Source: an uncultured Collinsella sp. (GTDB lineage Bacteria > Actinomycetota > Coriobacteriia > Coriobacteriales > Coriobacteriaceae). From it: 64,000 nt of DNA. The stretch covers positions 1 through 64,000 of the forward strand of contig CABSLA010000005.1 of NCBI GenBank assembly GCA_902478545.1. The letters run 5' to 3'. The stretch's first letter is position 1. Each line of letters begins with the position of its first letter. This document shows positions 15,770 through 26,277 of this stretch, piece after piece. A program made the position numbers and the translations under genes. The notes beneath the pieces were generated by a model that was given only the letters and a program-made list of their open reading frames with translations, did not search any database and was not told where the DNA came from.

Positions 15770-16447
15770 TCACTCAAAATCTTCTTGGCCCAAATCGGCA
15801 TATAGCCTGCGTTTGCGAATGTAGCCGAGCACGGACTCGCTCGTAAGATAGCGCACGCTCATGCCGCGGGCAACTCGCTTACGAATGTTCGTCGAGCTGA
15901 TCGCCAGCGCCGGAATCTGAATATAGCGCACGTCGAACGGCAGCCCCGACTCTTTGATTCGGGCACGCGCCGTATCGATATCAAAGCCCGGTCGTGTCGC
16001 CGCAATAAAGGTAGCAAGCTCAGCGATTCGTTCGGCATCATGCCAGGTCACAATATCGATAATCGCGTCGGCGCCCGTAATAAAGTAGAGCTTTACCTGC
16101 GGCGGGTAAAAGTCGCGAAGGGCATGAAGCGTATCGGCCGTATAGGTTACGCCCGGGCGGTCGATCTCGAACCGGCTCGCCAAAAAGGCCGGGTTCGCAG
16201 CGGTGGCGAGGACCGTCATGGCATAACGGTCCTCGGCAGGCGTCACCGGCTTGTCAAGCTTAAAGGCAGGAGAGCCCGCCGGCATAAAGAGCACAGCGTC
16301 CAAGTCGAGCGACTCGCGCGCCTGCTCGGCGGTCACCAGGTGCCCGTAATGGATGGGATCAAAGGTGCCACCCATAATACCGAGCCTAAACTCCTGCCCG
16401 TCCTCTAGAGGAAGCTCGGGCAAACCGATTCCACCGCGCAGCGACAT
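15770..16447 (-). CDS. nadD: Nicotinate-nucleotide adenylyltransferase
   Basis: Protein of 225 residues that makes nicotinic acid adenine dinucleotide in NAD synthesis. The nucleotidyltransferase motif GIMGGTFDPIHYGHLV is near residues 23-38. The C-terminal ISSTNIRKRVARG is the second signature of the superfamily. It begins three bases after obg. Confidence 0.97.
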   Translation of the reverse strand: MSLRGGIGLPELPLEDGQEFRLGIMGGTFDPIHYGHLVTAEQARESLDLDAVLFMPAGSPAFKLDKPVTPAEDRYAMTVLATAANPAFLASRFEIDRPGVTYTADTLHALRDFYPPQVKLYFITGADAIIDIVTWHDAERIAELATFIAATRPGFDIDTARARIKESGLPFDVRYIQIPALAISSTNIRKRVARGMSVRYLTSESVLGYIRKRRLYADLGQEDFE

Positions 16448-16450
16448 GGC

Positions 16451-17929
<1,479 letters not shown>

Positions 17930-17933
17930 CTAC

Positions 17934-17977
17934 AAAAAAGAGGGAGACCCTTGAATCCTAAAACTCAAGTGCCTCCC
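17934..17977 (-). terminator. Terminator between rpmA and obg
   Basis: On the minus strand, GGGAG and CTTGA pair with TCAAG and CTCCC around a small internal loop. They are followed by a run of T (17934-17941 region). It ends the rplU-rpmA transcript, partly or fully insulating obg. Confidence 0.7.
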
Positions 17978-18002
17978 ACATATGTGCTCTATGAAGGGTG
18001 AA

Positions 18003-18260
18003 TTACGCGTTCGCGAGCGGGCGTACGCTGACCCTGTGCTTGATACCCTTGTGGAACTCAACGGTACCGTCGACCAGCGCGAACAGCGTGTCGTCCTTAC
18101 CACGGCCAACGTTCTCACCCGGGTGGATGTGCGTGCCGTGCTGACGGACGAGAATCGTGCCCGTGGTTACCGTCTGGCCGGCATACCGCTTCGTGCCAAG
18201 GCGCTGACCGCGGGAGTCACGGCCATTACGGGAGGAACCGAGTCCTTTTTTGTGTGCCAT
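18003..18260 (-). CDS. rpmA: 50S ribosomal protein L27
   Basis: Protein of 85 residues. It starts [16 protein letters not shown] and has the [21 protein letters not shown] core. There is no Firmicutes-type cleavable N-terminal extension. It lies 33 bp after rplU. Confidence 0.98.
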   Translation of the reverse strand: MAHKKGLGSSRNGRDSRGQRLGTKRYAGQTVTTGTILVRQHGTHIHPGENVGRGKDDTLFALVDGTVEFHKGIKHRVSVRPLANA

Positions 18261-18293
18261 TGTGTATACCTACTCTTTCGTTACGAGTGTAAT

Positions 18294-18668
18294 CTACTCG
18301 GCGACGGGAGCCTCGGCAACAGCCTCGGCCTCTGCCTTGACAGCCTTCTTGGCGCGGGAGGTAGCCTGAACCTTCACGATCTTCAGCTTGGTCAGCTGCT
18401 GACGGTGACCCTTCAGACGACGATAGCGCTTGCGCTTGTGGAACTTGAAGACCAGCTGCTTCTCGCCCTTGAACTGCTCAACGATCTGAGCGGTAACCTT
18501 GGCCTTGGCCAGCTTGTCGGGATCGGTGACGATCTTCTTACCATCGTTGAGGAAGATAACCGGCAGGGTGACCTTGTCGCCCTCATTGCCCTCGATCTTC
18601 TCGACGGTGATGACATCGTCGGTGGCGACCTTGTACTGCTTGCCGCCCGTGTTAACGATTGCGTACAT
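18294..18668 (-). CDS. rplU: 50S ribosomal protein L21
   Basis: Starts at the ATG at 18668 (MYAIVNTGGKQYKV) behind AAGGGCA. Residues 1-100 are the L21 fold, including the KFHKRKRYRRLKGHRQ rRNA-binding segment. About 20 Ala/Glu/Val residues follow as a tail. It has its own likely promoter upstream. Confidence 0.97.
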   Translation of the reverse strand: MYAIVNTGGKQYKVATDDVITVEKIEGNEGDKVTLPVIFLNDGKKIVTDPDKLAKAKVTAQIVEQFKGEKQLVFKFHKRKRYRRLKGHRQQLTKLKIVKVQATSRAKKAVKAEAEAVAEAPVAE

Positions 18669-18707
18669 GTTTACTTGCCCTTCATGCATCAGTTAGTGCA
18701 ACAGCCG

Positions 18708-18713
18708 AATATA
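18708..18713 (-). promoter_or_regulatory. -10 element of rplU-rpmA
   Basis: TATATT on the minus strand, about 40 bp upstream of the rplU start and just downstream of the DUF2344 gene's stop. The -35 match is poor. Confidence 0.35.
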
Positions 18714-18735
18714 GTAGCAGGCGAAAATACCCCCG

Positions 18736-19548
18736 TCAACGAGTATGTGGAGCAAATCCACAAGTTCGCACAGGTATGGGGCTGACGAGTCGGCCCTCGT
18801 CGTCCTCGCATGCTTGATTCTGACGCTCGACATCGTAGGAGCAGATGGTCACGAGGTCTTGCATACCGGTGGAAACAATAGGTGCATCCACGCCCGGGGT
18901 CAAGCCCTGCAACAAAACATCAGCAGCGGAAAGCAAAATTTCCGGACGCATGGAGCCTTCGTTGTCGGCATGGGTGTCGAGCATGAGCACCAAATGGTCC
19001 GGGCGCTCCCCCGCCGTGAGCTCATAGTCCACGAGCGTGTGATCCAAATCCAAGCGCTTGCTCTTTTTTCCGCGCGCGTAGTCGATGCCATGGTCCGCGC
19101 GCAGCGTGTCGATCGCACGACGCACCTCGTCGGCGCTTACGGGCGCCTCGGGATCCAGGTGTAAGTCGATGCGATACGACAGGCGCGTGAGCTGCGCCGT
19201 CAACGCCGGCGTGCGCACGTCGATGTACGCCGCCTCGATGGGCGCCAGATCGGCCGGAGACGCCGCAGCCAGGCGCCCAAACGCCTCGTCGAGCGCCACG
19301 AACTCGGTCATAAACAGGTCATACCACTCGCAGGTCGACGACGTACCCACCGGCAGCGCCGAAGAGAAGCCCACGCGCATGTGCGGAGAGAAGCCCTGCG
19401 TGACGGCATAGGGAAGTCCCGCACGGCGCACGATGCGCTCAATGGTATGGATTACTTCGAGATGGCCCAGGTACTTAAGGCGATCGCGCTTGCCATAACG
19501 AACACGAAGCCTAAAGAGCGAGGGGTTGTCGGTCAGGCGTTCACTCAT
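18736..19548 (-). CDS. DUF2344 / TIGR03936 radical-SAM-linked protein
   Basis: Protein of 270 residues starting with a basic, strand-rich RLRVRYGKRDRLKYLGHLEVI segment. GLPYAVTQGFSPHMRVGFSSALPVG follows, diagnostic of the family that accompanies or is fused to TIGR03960 radical SAM proteins. The biochemical role is not established. It overlaps the upstream radical SAM gene by four bases, confirming the partnership. Confidence 0.9.
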   Translation of the reverse strand: MSERLTDNPSLFRLRVRYGKRDRLKYLGHLEVIHTIERIVRRAGLPYAVTQGFSPHMRVGFSSALPVGTSSTCEWYDLFMTEFVALDEAFGRLAAASPADLAPIEAAYIDVRTPALTAQLTRLSYRIDLHLDPEAPVSADEVRRAIDTLRADHGIDYARGKKSKRLDLDHTLVDYELTAGERPDHLVLMLDTHADNEGSMRPEILLSAADVLLQGLTPGVDAPIVSTGMQDLVTICSYDVERQNQACEDDEGRLVSPIPVRTCGFAPHTR

Positions 19549-21422
19549 GCGCGATCACCCATCAATACATTCTTGGCGTGGAGCGTGGGGCAGATCCCGC
19601 AGCCGGTGCACGACGTGCGGGTACAGTCGGGAGTCGTGACGCCCTCGAGCGAGCGACGGTACTCGCGCTCGAGGAAGCCGCGCGTGCAGCCGGGGCTCAC
19701 GTGCTCCCACGGCAGGCGCCAGTCCAACTCGTAGGGCAGGTGCACGAGCTCATTGAGGTCGATGCCGTTTTTGGCAGCAGCTTCCTTCCAGTTATCGAGC
19801 GAGAAATGCTCTACCCAGGCGTCAAAGCGAGAGCCCGAGCGCCAAGCATCGATGATGACGGGCGTCATGTCACGACCGGCGCGGGAAAGCGCGGCCTCGA
19901 TGAGCGAGGTCTCGGCATCGTGGTAATGCACGCGGACGGCACGGTTGCGAACGCTCGTGATGAGCAGCTTCTGGCGACGCTTGACGTCGTCGTAGTCGAG
20001 CTGCGGGCACCACTGGAACGGCGTGGCAGCCTTGGGGATAAAGACCGAAACCGAGATGGACACCGAGATCGAGCCGCGACGAGCCTTGGGCACCACGGAA
20101 CGACCGAGCTCCAGCACGTGATCGGCCAGATTGGCGATGGCCACGATGTCCTCGTCGCGCTCGCCGGGAAGGCCCATCATAAAGTAGAGCTTCATGCGGT
20201 TCCAGCCGGCCTCGAAGGCCGCCTTGGCCGCACGGTCCAGGTCCTCTTCGGTCACGTTCTTGTTAATGATGTCGCGCATGCGCTGGCTGCCGGCCTCGGG
20301 CGCGAACGTCAGGCCGCCCTTCTTTTCGCCGGCGACCGACTCGGCCATATCCACGCCAAACGAATCCAGGCGCTGCGACGGAATAGACACGCGAATACCC
20401 GTATCCTCCAGGCGACGGTTGAGCCTGCCGAGCACGTCGCGAATGCAGGAGTGGTCGGTCGTGGAGAGCGAGGTCAGCGACACCTCGTCATAGCCGGTCT
20501 TTTCCAGACCCTGAATCACCGACGAGACGATCTGGTCGGCCGAGCGCTCGCGCACCGGGCGATACGTCATGCCGGCCTGGCAAAAACGACAGCCGCGAGC
20601 GCAGCCACGCAGGATCTCGATAGACAGGCGGTCGTGGACCAGCTGCGCATAGGGTACACACGACTGCGACAGCGGATTCGTGGCGCCGAAACCCTCGACG
20701 ACGCGCTTGTAGACCACGACCGGAGCATCCTTGCCCTCACGCGGCACGGTGTAGCCATGCGGCGAGCAGGGCTCATCGTGACGAACCTCATAGAGCGACG
20801 GCACGTAGTTGCCGGCAATGGATGCAAGCTGCTCGACAATCTGCGCGCGCGGGACTCCTTCGTCACGCAGGCGGCGATGCAGCTGGCAGGTCTCGAGCAG
20901 CGATTCCTCGCCCTCGCCGATGAGGATGGCATCGAAGAAGGCCGCGTACGGCTCAGGGTTGTACACCGAGGGACCGCCGGCGATGATGATGGGGTCGTCT
21001 TCGCCTCGGTCGGCCGCTAACAGCGGAATGCCAGCGAGATCGAGTGCCTCGAGGAAGTTCGTCACCGCCATCTCGTGCGGCACATGCAGACCGACGATAT
21101 CAAACGAAGCGACGGGGGCAGCACCTTCGAGCGACAGCAGCGGAATGCCCGCCTCGCGCATGGCGTCACCCATGTCGGGCCACGGCACATAGCCGCGCTC
21201 GCAGGAGATGCCCTCGGCCTGGTTAAGAATGTTGTAGAGGATGGCGATACCCTGGTTGGGCAGACCAACCTCGTACACATCCGGGTAGATCAAGCAGCAA
21301 CGGTAGTCGGCATCGGCCTTGGAAAGCGTGCCCCACTCGTGATCGATATAGCGACTCGGCTTTTCGACCTTGGCGAGCAGCGGCTCAATTAAATGAAAAC
21401 AGTCTTGATACGGAACGCGCAA
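19545..21422 (-). CDS. TIGR03960-family radical SAM protein
   Basis: Protein of 625 residues. A B12-binding-like N-terminal domain (about 60-210; DVYEVGLPNQG and HVPHEMAVTNFLEAL) precedes the radical SAM core. The cluster motif reads C-A-R-G-C-R-F-C in EILRGCARGCRFCQAG. Later segments (LTFAPEAGSQRMRDIINK, LYFMMGLPGE) are MiaB/elongator-like. The C-terminus has a cysteine cluster, TSCTGCGICPT. The family is widespread next to DUF2344 and ribosomal L21/L27 genes; its substrate is unknown, and tRNA or ribosomal modification is suspected. A TTG start at 21422 has TAGGGG 7 nt upstream. Confidence 0.9.
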   Translation of the reverse strand: MRVPYQDCFHLIEPLLAKVEKPSRYIDHEWGTLSKADADYRCCLIYPDVYEVGLPNQGIAILYNILNQAEGISCERGYVPWPDMGDAMREAGIPLLSLEGAAPVASFDIVGLHVPHEMAVTNFLEALDLAGIPLLAADRGEDDPIIIAGGPSVYNPEPYAAFFDAILIGEGEESLLETCQLHRRLRDEGVPRAQIVEQLASIAGNYVPSLYEVRHDEPCSPHGYTVPREGKDAPVVVYKRVVEGFGATNPLSQSCVPYAQLVHDRLSIEILRGCARGCRFCQAGMTYRPVRERSADQIVSSVIQGLEKTGYDEVSLTSLSTTDHSCIRDVLGRLNRRLEDTGIRVSIPSQRLDSFGVDMAESVAGEKKGGLTFAPEAGSQRMRDIINKNVTEEDLDRAAKAAFEAGWNRMKLYFMMGLPGERDEDIVAIANLADHVLELGRSVVPKARRGSISVSISVSVFIPKAATPFQWCPQLDYDDVKRRQKLLITSVRNRAVRVHYHDAETSLIEAALSRAGRDMTPVIIDAWRSGSRFDAWVEHFSLDNWKEAAAKNGIDLNELVHLPYELDWRLPWEHVSPGCTRGFLEREYRRSLEGVTTPDCTRTSCTGCGICPTLHAKNVLMGDRA

Positions 21423-21432
21423 CGGAAAACCC

Positions 21433-22362
21433 CTAAGCAGCGAGATCGGATGCGTCTTGGTAGGACGCCATAGGACGGGTAGCGCCCGCGACCGTGGTCA
21501 CCAGATCGCGAACGCGGGAGAACGTGGCAGTGACCACCTCGTTGGCACGGCTGTAGTCGACATCGCGCTCGTAGAGCGAAACGAGCGCACGGCCCATGCC
21601 ATAGGTGCCCGCGGCAGCAGTGAGCGCCTTGACGGCAAACCCAATATGCGGCGTCTGCTTGACGAGTGCGCGGGTGACCGCGCGGATCACAAGACCGCCG
21701 GCAAGCACGCCCGCGACCTCATAGCCGCGCTCAGGCTTAATGCCGCGTCCAAAGACGGCAGCGAGCTCAAAGAGCATGCCCACCTGCGCCAGCGCCATAA
21801 CGGGATAATCGGCGCCCGGCAAAAACACCAGCGCACCGGTCGCCATATTGGTGAGCGCGCACGAGGTGATGATACGATTGGCCGCCGCGATGCGCATAAA
21901 GGCAAAGTTCGCCGCAAAAGCCGTTTCCTTGTCGGTGCGATCGAGAATCCAGCGGGCAAGCGTCTCGAGCAGAAACGTCTTATCGGTTGCCGCCACCACG
22001 CCGAGCATGGGCGTGGACTCCTCGATAAAGGGCACCTCCACAGCAGACTCGGCAAGCACGCACACGGGCGCGCCGGCGATCACGAACTCTTGCACGGCAC
22101 TCTCCAGGCGGTCGGAACCACACGAGAGCACCAGTACCACATCGGTATCGGTCTTTGGAGCAATTCGCTCCTCCCCCAGACGCTCGACGCGCACAATGCC
22201 CGAGGTCGTCTGCGGCACAAAGGCGTCACGCACCGTCTCGGCCAGAAAGCGCGAGGCGGACGAATCCAGATAGACCGAGACGCGCACCGGCGCATCGGAA
22301 TCCTTCTTAACGGACGCGCCCATCTTAAAAGCGCGGGTCAGCTTATCTACGGGAATTTTCAT
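21433..22362 (-). CDS. DUF697-like conserved protein
   Basis: Protein of 309 residues. The N-terminal half (1-130) alternates strands and helices and includes VVLVLSCGSDRL and VCVLAESAVEVPF, which look nucleotide-fold-like but have no P-loop. The C-terminal half has the spacing of DUF697: ITSCALTNMATGALVFLPGADYPVMALAQVGMLFELAAVFG, then KQTPHIGFAVKALTAAAGTYGMGRALVSLYE. That region contains amphipathic or membrane-associated helices. No function is known. It lies between the radical SAM gene and rodA on the same strand, with close spacing to both. Confidence 0.65.
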   Translation of the reverse strand: MKIPVDKLTRAFKMGASVKKDSDAPVRVSVYLDSSASRFLAETVRDAFVPQTTSGIVRVERLGEERIAPKTDTDVVLVLSCGSDRLESAVQEFVIAGAPVCVLAESAVEVPFIEESTPMLGVVAATDKTFLLETLARWILDRTDKETAFAANFAFMRIAAANRIITSCALTNMATGALVFLPGADYPVMALAQVGMLFELAAVFGRGIKPERGYEVAGVLAGGLVIRAVTRALVKQTPHIGFAVKALTAAAGTYGMGRALVSLYERDVDYSRANEVVTATFSRVRDLVTTVAGATRPMASYQDASDLAA

Positions 22363-22380
22363 AGCAAACCCCTCCAGCGG

Positions 22381-23607
22381 TTACGCGGCGCCCGAACGAT
22401 GCCGCCATATGGATTGTACGATACCCACTGTCAGCAGCTGAATCATCATCGAAGACGAACCGAAGCTAATAAACGGTAGCGGAATACCGGTAATCGGCAT
22501 CATGCCGATGCACATGCCGATGTTTTCGAAGGTCTGGAACGCCCACATGCCAACGATGCCCACACACGAAAGACGCAAGAACAGCGACTCACACTTAAAG
22601 GCGACGCGAATCGTCGAAAAGATCAGCAGCACGTAGAGGCACAGGAGCAAAAAGGAACCGCAAAAGCCAAAGGTCTCGGATAGGAAGGCGAAGACAAAGT
22701 CGGTGTGGAACTCAGGCAGAAAGCCGCCGGCCGACTGCGTCGCATGGCCCAAACCCTTACCAAAGAAGCCGCCCGAGCCAACGGCGATAAGCGACTGCTG
22801 CAGGTTGTAGGCATCGTCAGAATCGGCATTATCGGGGTCGATAAAGACCGTCAGGCGGTTCATCTGATACTGCTTGATGAGCACATCGTGGCCGAGCAAC
22901 GAATCAAAGACCGAATCGAGCGCCAGGACGAGGGCCACCAGGCCCACAAGCAGGGCCAGGGTCGACAGCACCCATTCGCGGCGCGCACCGCTCATGCAGA
23001 TGACGATGGCGCCCGAGACCAGCACGACCAGGCCCGAGCCCAGGTCGCCCATGGCAACGACGGCCAAAAACGGGATGGACAGCATGCCGCAGAGCTTGAC
23101 GTAGTCGCGAACGGTATCGATGCGGCCGTTATACTGCGAGCCAAGCGTGGCGATAAAGAAGATGGTGATGAGCTTGGCAAGCTCAACCGGCTGGAATGTC
23201 AAGCCGATACCGGGAATCTTGATCCAGCCCGTCATGCCCAGACCGCCCGTATAGGACAGGCCCGGAATCTTGGGCGAGAAGATCACAATAAGGTCAATGA
23301 CGAGCAGCGCCGTCGAGAAGTTAGAGATGCCGCGCAGATCGGTACGCCAGACCAGCACCGCCAGCATCGCCCCGATACCAATTCCCAGCAGATGGCGTGA
23401 GAACGAAGCATCGGCCTTAAACTGTGAAGCCGACCAAATAATGATGGCGCCATAGGCAACGAGCGCGACGGTAGCCAGCAGCACACCGATATGCACCTTT
23501 TGGCGAAACGTACCGCGCGAGGCCGAAAGTTGCTTGTTGACGCGGTCCAGGCTGCTGCGAGAGCCGGTCTTGGTTGAACGGAACAGATCCGCCGGAGAAA
23601 AATCCAT
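22381..23607 (-). CDS. rodA: SEDS peptidoglycan polymerase RodA
   Basis: Protein of 408 residues with about ten membrane helices. Family segments are KIPGIGLTFQPVELAKL, the ...GSGGFFGKGLGHATQSAGGFLPEFHTDFVFAFLSE loop and GIPLPFISFGSSSM near the C-terminus. SEDS proteins polymerise glycan strands with a partner class B PBP. The partner is the gene directly upstream, ten bases away. Confidence 0.96.
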   Translation of the reverse strand: MDFSPADLFRSTKTGSRSSLDRVNKQLSASRGTFRQKVHIGVLLATVALVAYGAIIIWSASQFKADASFSRHLLGIGIGAMLAVLVWRTDLRGISNFSTALLVIDLIVIFSPKIPGLSYTGGLGMTGWIKIPGIGLTFQPVELAKLITIFFIATLGSQYNGRIDTVRDYVKLCGMLSIPFLAVVAMGDLGSGLVVLVSGAIVICMSGARREWVLSTLALLVGLVALVLALDSVFDSLLGHDVLIKQYQMNRLTVFIDPDNADSDDAYNLQQSLIAVGSGGFFGKGLGHATQSAGGFLPEFHTDFVFAFLSETFGFCGSFLLLCLYVLLIFSTIRVAFKCESLFLRLSCVGIVGMWAFQTFENIGMCIGMMPITGIPLPFISFGSSSMMIQLLTVGIVQSIWRHRSGAA

Positions 23608-23616
23608 CGCAACCTC

Positions 23617-25686
23617 CTATCGAACCGAAGAATCGCCCGAGGCCGAAGAGGTATCGGGCTCGTCATAAATCACGCCGAGCACATCGCGAACGACATGCAT
23701 CGCGGTATCTGAGCCACCGCCGCCCTGCTCCAGGACAGTAGCGATGACATACTTGGGATCATCGGCCGGTGCATAGGCGCAGAACCACGCGTATTCGTCC
23801 TCGCCGCTTTTCTCGCCCGTGCCCGACTTGCCGTATACCTGCGGCGTCAGGGTGCCAAAGTGAGCCGCCAGGGACGTCGATGCCGTGTAAATCACGTCGT
23901 GCATGCCGTTGCGAACAAGAGCCAAATCCGAATCGCTGTTGATCTTGGCCTCCAGGCGCTTCTTCTTGCCCTTGCCGTTGTACTTATAGGCATCGCCGTC
24001 GCCATCGCGCGACACGGCAGACAAAAACACGTGAGGCACGTACTGTTTGCCGCCGTTGGCAAGACCCATATAGGCGCACGCCATCTGCAGGGGCGTCACC
24101 AGGATGTCGCCCTGGCCGATGGCAATGTTGGTCATATCGCCGGCATTCCACTTGCGGTCCTCGGCAGAGGCGTCGGTGAAGTACGACTCTTTCCACTCGG
24201 CATCGGGAATACGGCCCGCGCCCTCACTCGGCAGATCGATGCCGCAGGTCTTGCCTAGGCCCCAGCGACGAAAGACCTCCTGCAGCCCCTCGGAATGTTG
24301 CTCGTCATAAAAGAACGCCTTGCCCATGTCGTAGAAGACGGGGTCGCACGAGTTGGCGATACCCGACTGCAGCGTCATGGTGCCGTGGCCAGACGTCAAC
24401 CAGCAGCGCTTGCCCCAAGCCTTGCCCAGGCCAGTCCAATAGCCCGTGCAGTTGGTTGTCTGCGTTGAAGTGTAGGTTCCAAACTCAAGACCGGCCAGTG
24501 CCGAGAGCGGCTTGATGGTCGAGGCCGACATGTACTGTCCGCTAATGGCGCGGTTGAGCAGCGGGTGCGAACCCTTGTCATCATTGAGCTCGGTCCACAC
24601 GTCATTTGAGACGCCGCCGATAAAGACGGAAGGATCGAACTTGGGCTCGCTCGCCATGCCCAGGATCTCGCCATTGTTGGGATCGAGACACACCACAGCG
24701 CCGTTGCCGGCATTGCTGTAGCCAGTGGTCTTGGCAAGCTCGATGGCGCTCGCCAGCGCCGACTCACAGGCCTGTTGGATCTTAAGGTCGAGCGTGAGCT
24801 TAATGTCGGAGCCGGCCTTGGCGGGCACGGCGCCGGCCTGACCGGTCACATTGCCCGAGGCATCGACCTTGACGGTCTGCTCGCCACGAATACCCTGCAG
24901 CAGATTTTCGTAGTAGCTCTCAACACCCGCCTGGCCCACGATATCGCCCGACTGGTACGTAATCCGGCCAGCAGAAGCATCATCATCGCCAGAGGTTTTC
25001 TTATTCTGGGCCTCGAGCTGCTCGGAGGTAATGGTGCCGGTATAGCCCAAGATATGGCATGCCGTCTCGCCATATGGATACTGGCGCTCGGTACGCTCGG
25101 CAATCTTGACGCCCGGGAACTCGCCGGCGTGCTCCTGAATATAGGCAACCGTGGAGCGACGGACGTCCGTCGCGATGGTATGCAGGCTCTGGGCGCCCTC
25201 GGAATTGTCCTGGATATTGCGCAGAACCGCCACGTAGGGCATACCGAGCACGTTGGCAAGATGGCGAACCAGAACCTCATCCTCGGCAAGGTCGCGGTAG
25301 GCCACGACAGCAAGTGAGGGACGGTTCTGGACAAGCGCCACGCCATTGCGGTCGAGGATGCGGCCGCGCACAGCGGGTGTGGTCACTGTGCGAGTCTGAT
25401 TACTATTGGCCTGCTTTTCGTAATAGTCCGACGAGACCATCTGCATGCCCCACAGCTTGACGGCAAGCGCCGCGAACATCGCGCCCACACCCGTGGTGAG
25501 GATGGAGAAGCGGCCCTTAAAGGCGGTCGCCGCGGTATTGCCCTCGCCCTCGGTGGCGCGCGGGGCCGTTCCATGCTGCGTATCGTAGGTAAAACGGGAA
25601 TCGCCGCGACGCATGATGACCAGCGCGACCACGATGGCCACTACCAGCACGATACCGGCGATAATAACCGTCATTTGGGAAGACAT
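23617..25686 (-). CDS. mrdA: Penicillin-binding protein 2 (class B transpeptidase)
   Basis: Protein of 689 residues. Two N-terminal hydrophobic segments are separated by about 45 polar residues, where one is usual. The PBP dimer domain has RGRILDRNGVALVQNRP. The transpeptidase domain carries the S-T-I-K tetrad near residue 390, the SxN motif in IANSCD, and K-S-G-T near residue 618 (YGKSGTGEKSG). It crosslinks lateral-wall peptidoglycan with RodA and the MreBCD scaffold encoded in the same operon. Confidence 0.95.
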   Translation of the reverse strand: MSSQMTVIIAGIVLVVAIVVALVIMRRGDSRFTYDTQHGTAPRATEGEGNTAATAFKGRFSILTTGVGAMFAALAVKLWGMQMVSSDYYEKQANSNQTRTVTTPAVRGRILDRNGVALVQNRPSLAVVAYRDLAEDEVLVRHLANVLGMPYVAVLRNIQDNSEGAQSLHTIATDVRRSTVAYIQEHAGEFPGVKIAERTERQYPYGETACHILGYTGTITSEQLEAQNKKTSGDDDASAGRITYQSGDIVGQAGVESYYENLLQGIRGEQTVKVDASGNVTGQAGAVPAKAGSDIKLTLDLKIQQACESALASAIELAKTTGYSNAGNGAVVCLDPNNGEILGMASEPKFDPSVFIGGVSNDVWTELNDDKGSHPLLNRAISGQYMSASTIKPLSALAGLEFGTYTSTQTTNCTGYWTGLGKAWGKRCWLTSGHGTMTLQSGIANSCDPVFYDMGKAFFYDEQHSEGLQEVFRRWGLGKTCGIDLPSEGAGRIPDAEWKESYFTDASAEDRKWNAGDMTNIAIGQGDILVTPLQMACAYMGLANGGKQYVPHVFLSAVSRDGDGDAYKYNGKGKKKRLEAKINSDSDLALVRNGMHDVIYTASTSLAAHFGTLTPQVYGKSGTGEKSGEDEYAWFCAYAPADDPKYVIATVLEQGGGGSDTAMHVVRDVLGVIYDEPDTSSASGDSSVR

Positions 25687-25699
25687 CTACAGGCCTCCC

Positions 25700-26272
25700 C
25701 TATTTGAGCTTACGGGTCTTGGGCTTAAAGCGCATGCCCGTCTGGCGTCCGCCACGTGCGGAGAATCCATAACCGGACTGCGGCACGACGCCGGACATCA
25801 AAAACGGAATGGCAACCAGACCCGTCAGGATCGAAGACGGCAGCGCATGGCCGAAGATCGCCACGACAAAGCTCGTCTCCAAACCCATAAACAGCAAGAT
25901 GATGCTGTAGATCACATTAATGACGAACGCGAAGGCGCCCACAGTGATGCCGCGCGCACTCGGGGTACCGCCCGTCTGACCGGCAGCGCTATGCACCAGG
26001 GCAAAAGAACCCACGGTCAGCAGGAGCGACATAACGCCCACCGGCACGGCAGCGGAAAGGTCATAGAACAAGCCGCTGCAAAAACCGCACACGACGGCAC
26101 GGGTCGGGTCGCCCGAGAACACGCTTAGGCACACCAGAATAATCATAAAGTTGACGCGACCGCCCGCAATGGAGATCTGCGGTGCCAGGCCTGCCTGCAG
26201 CAGCACGCACACGATGGCAGCGATTACAAACGTGCGGGAGCTCATCCCCTGCTCGTGTAGATCCATGGACAT
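25700..26272 (-). CDS. mreD: Rod-shape protein MreD
   Basis: Membrane protein of 190 residues with five or six helices and a basic C-terminal tail. The GRVNFMIILVCLSVFSGD and GFCSGLFYDLSAAVPVG segments are MreD-like. It is named by these and by its place between mreC and PBP2. Confidence 0.88.
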   Translation of the reverse strand: MSMDLHEQGMSSRTFVIAAIVCVLLQAGLAPQISIAGGRVNFMIILVCLSVFSGDPTRAVVCGFCSGLFYDLSAAVPVGVMSLLLTVGSFALVHSAAGQTGGTPSARGITVGAFAFVINVIYSIILLFMGLETSFVVAIFGHALPSSILTGLVAIPFLMSGVVPQSGYGFSARGGRQTGMRFKPKTRKLK

Positions 26273-26277
26273 GCCCC

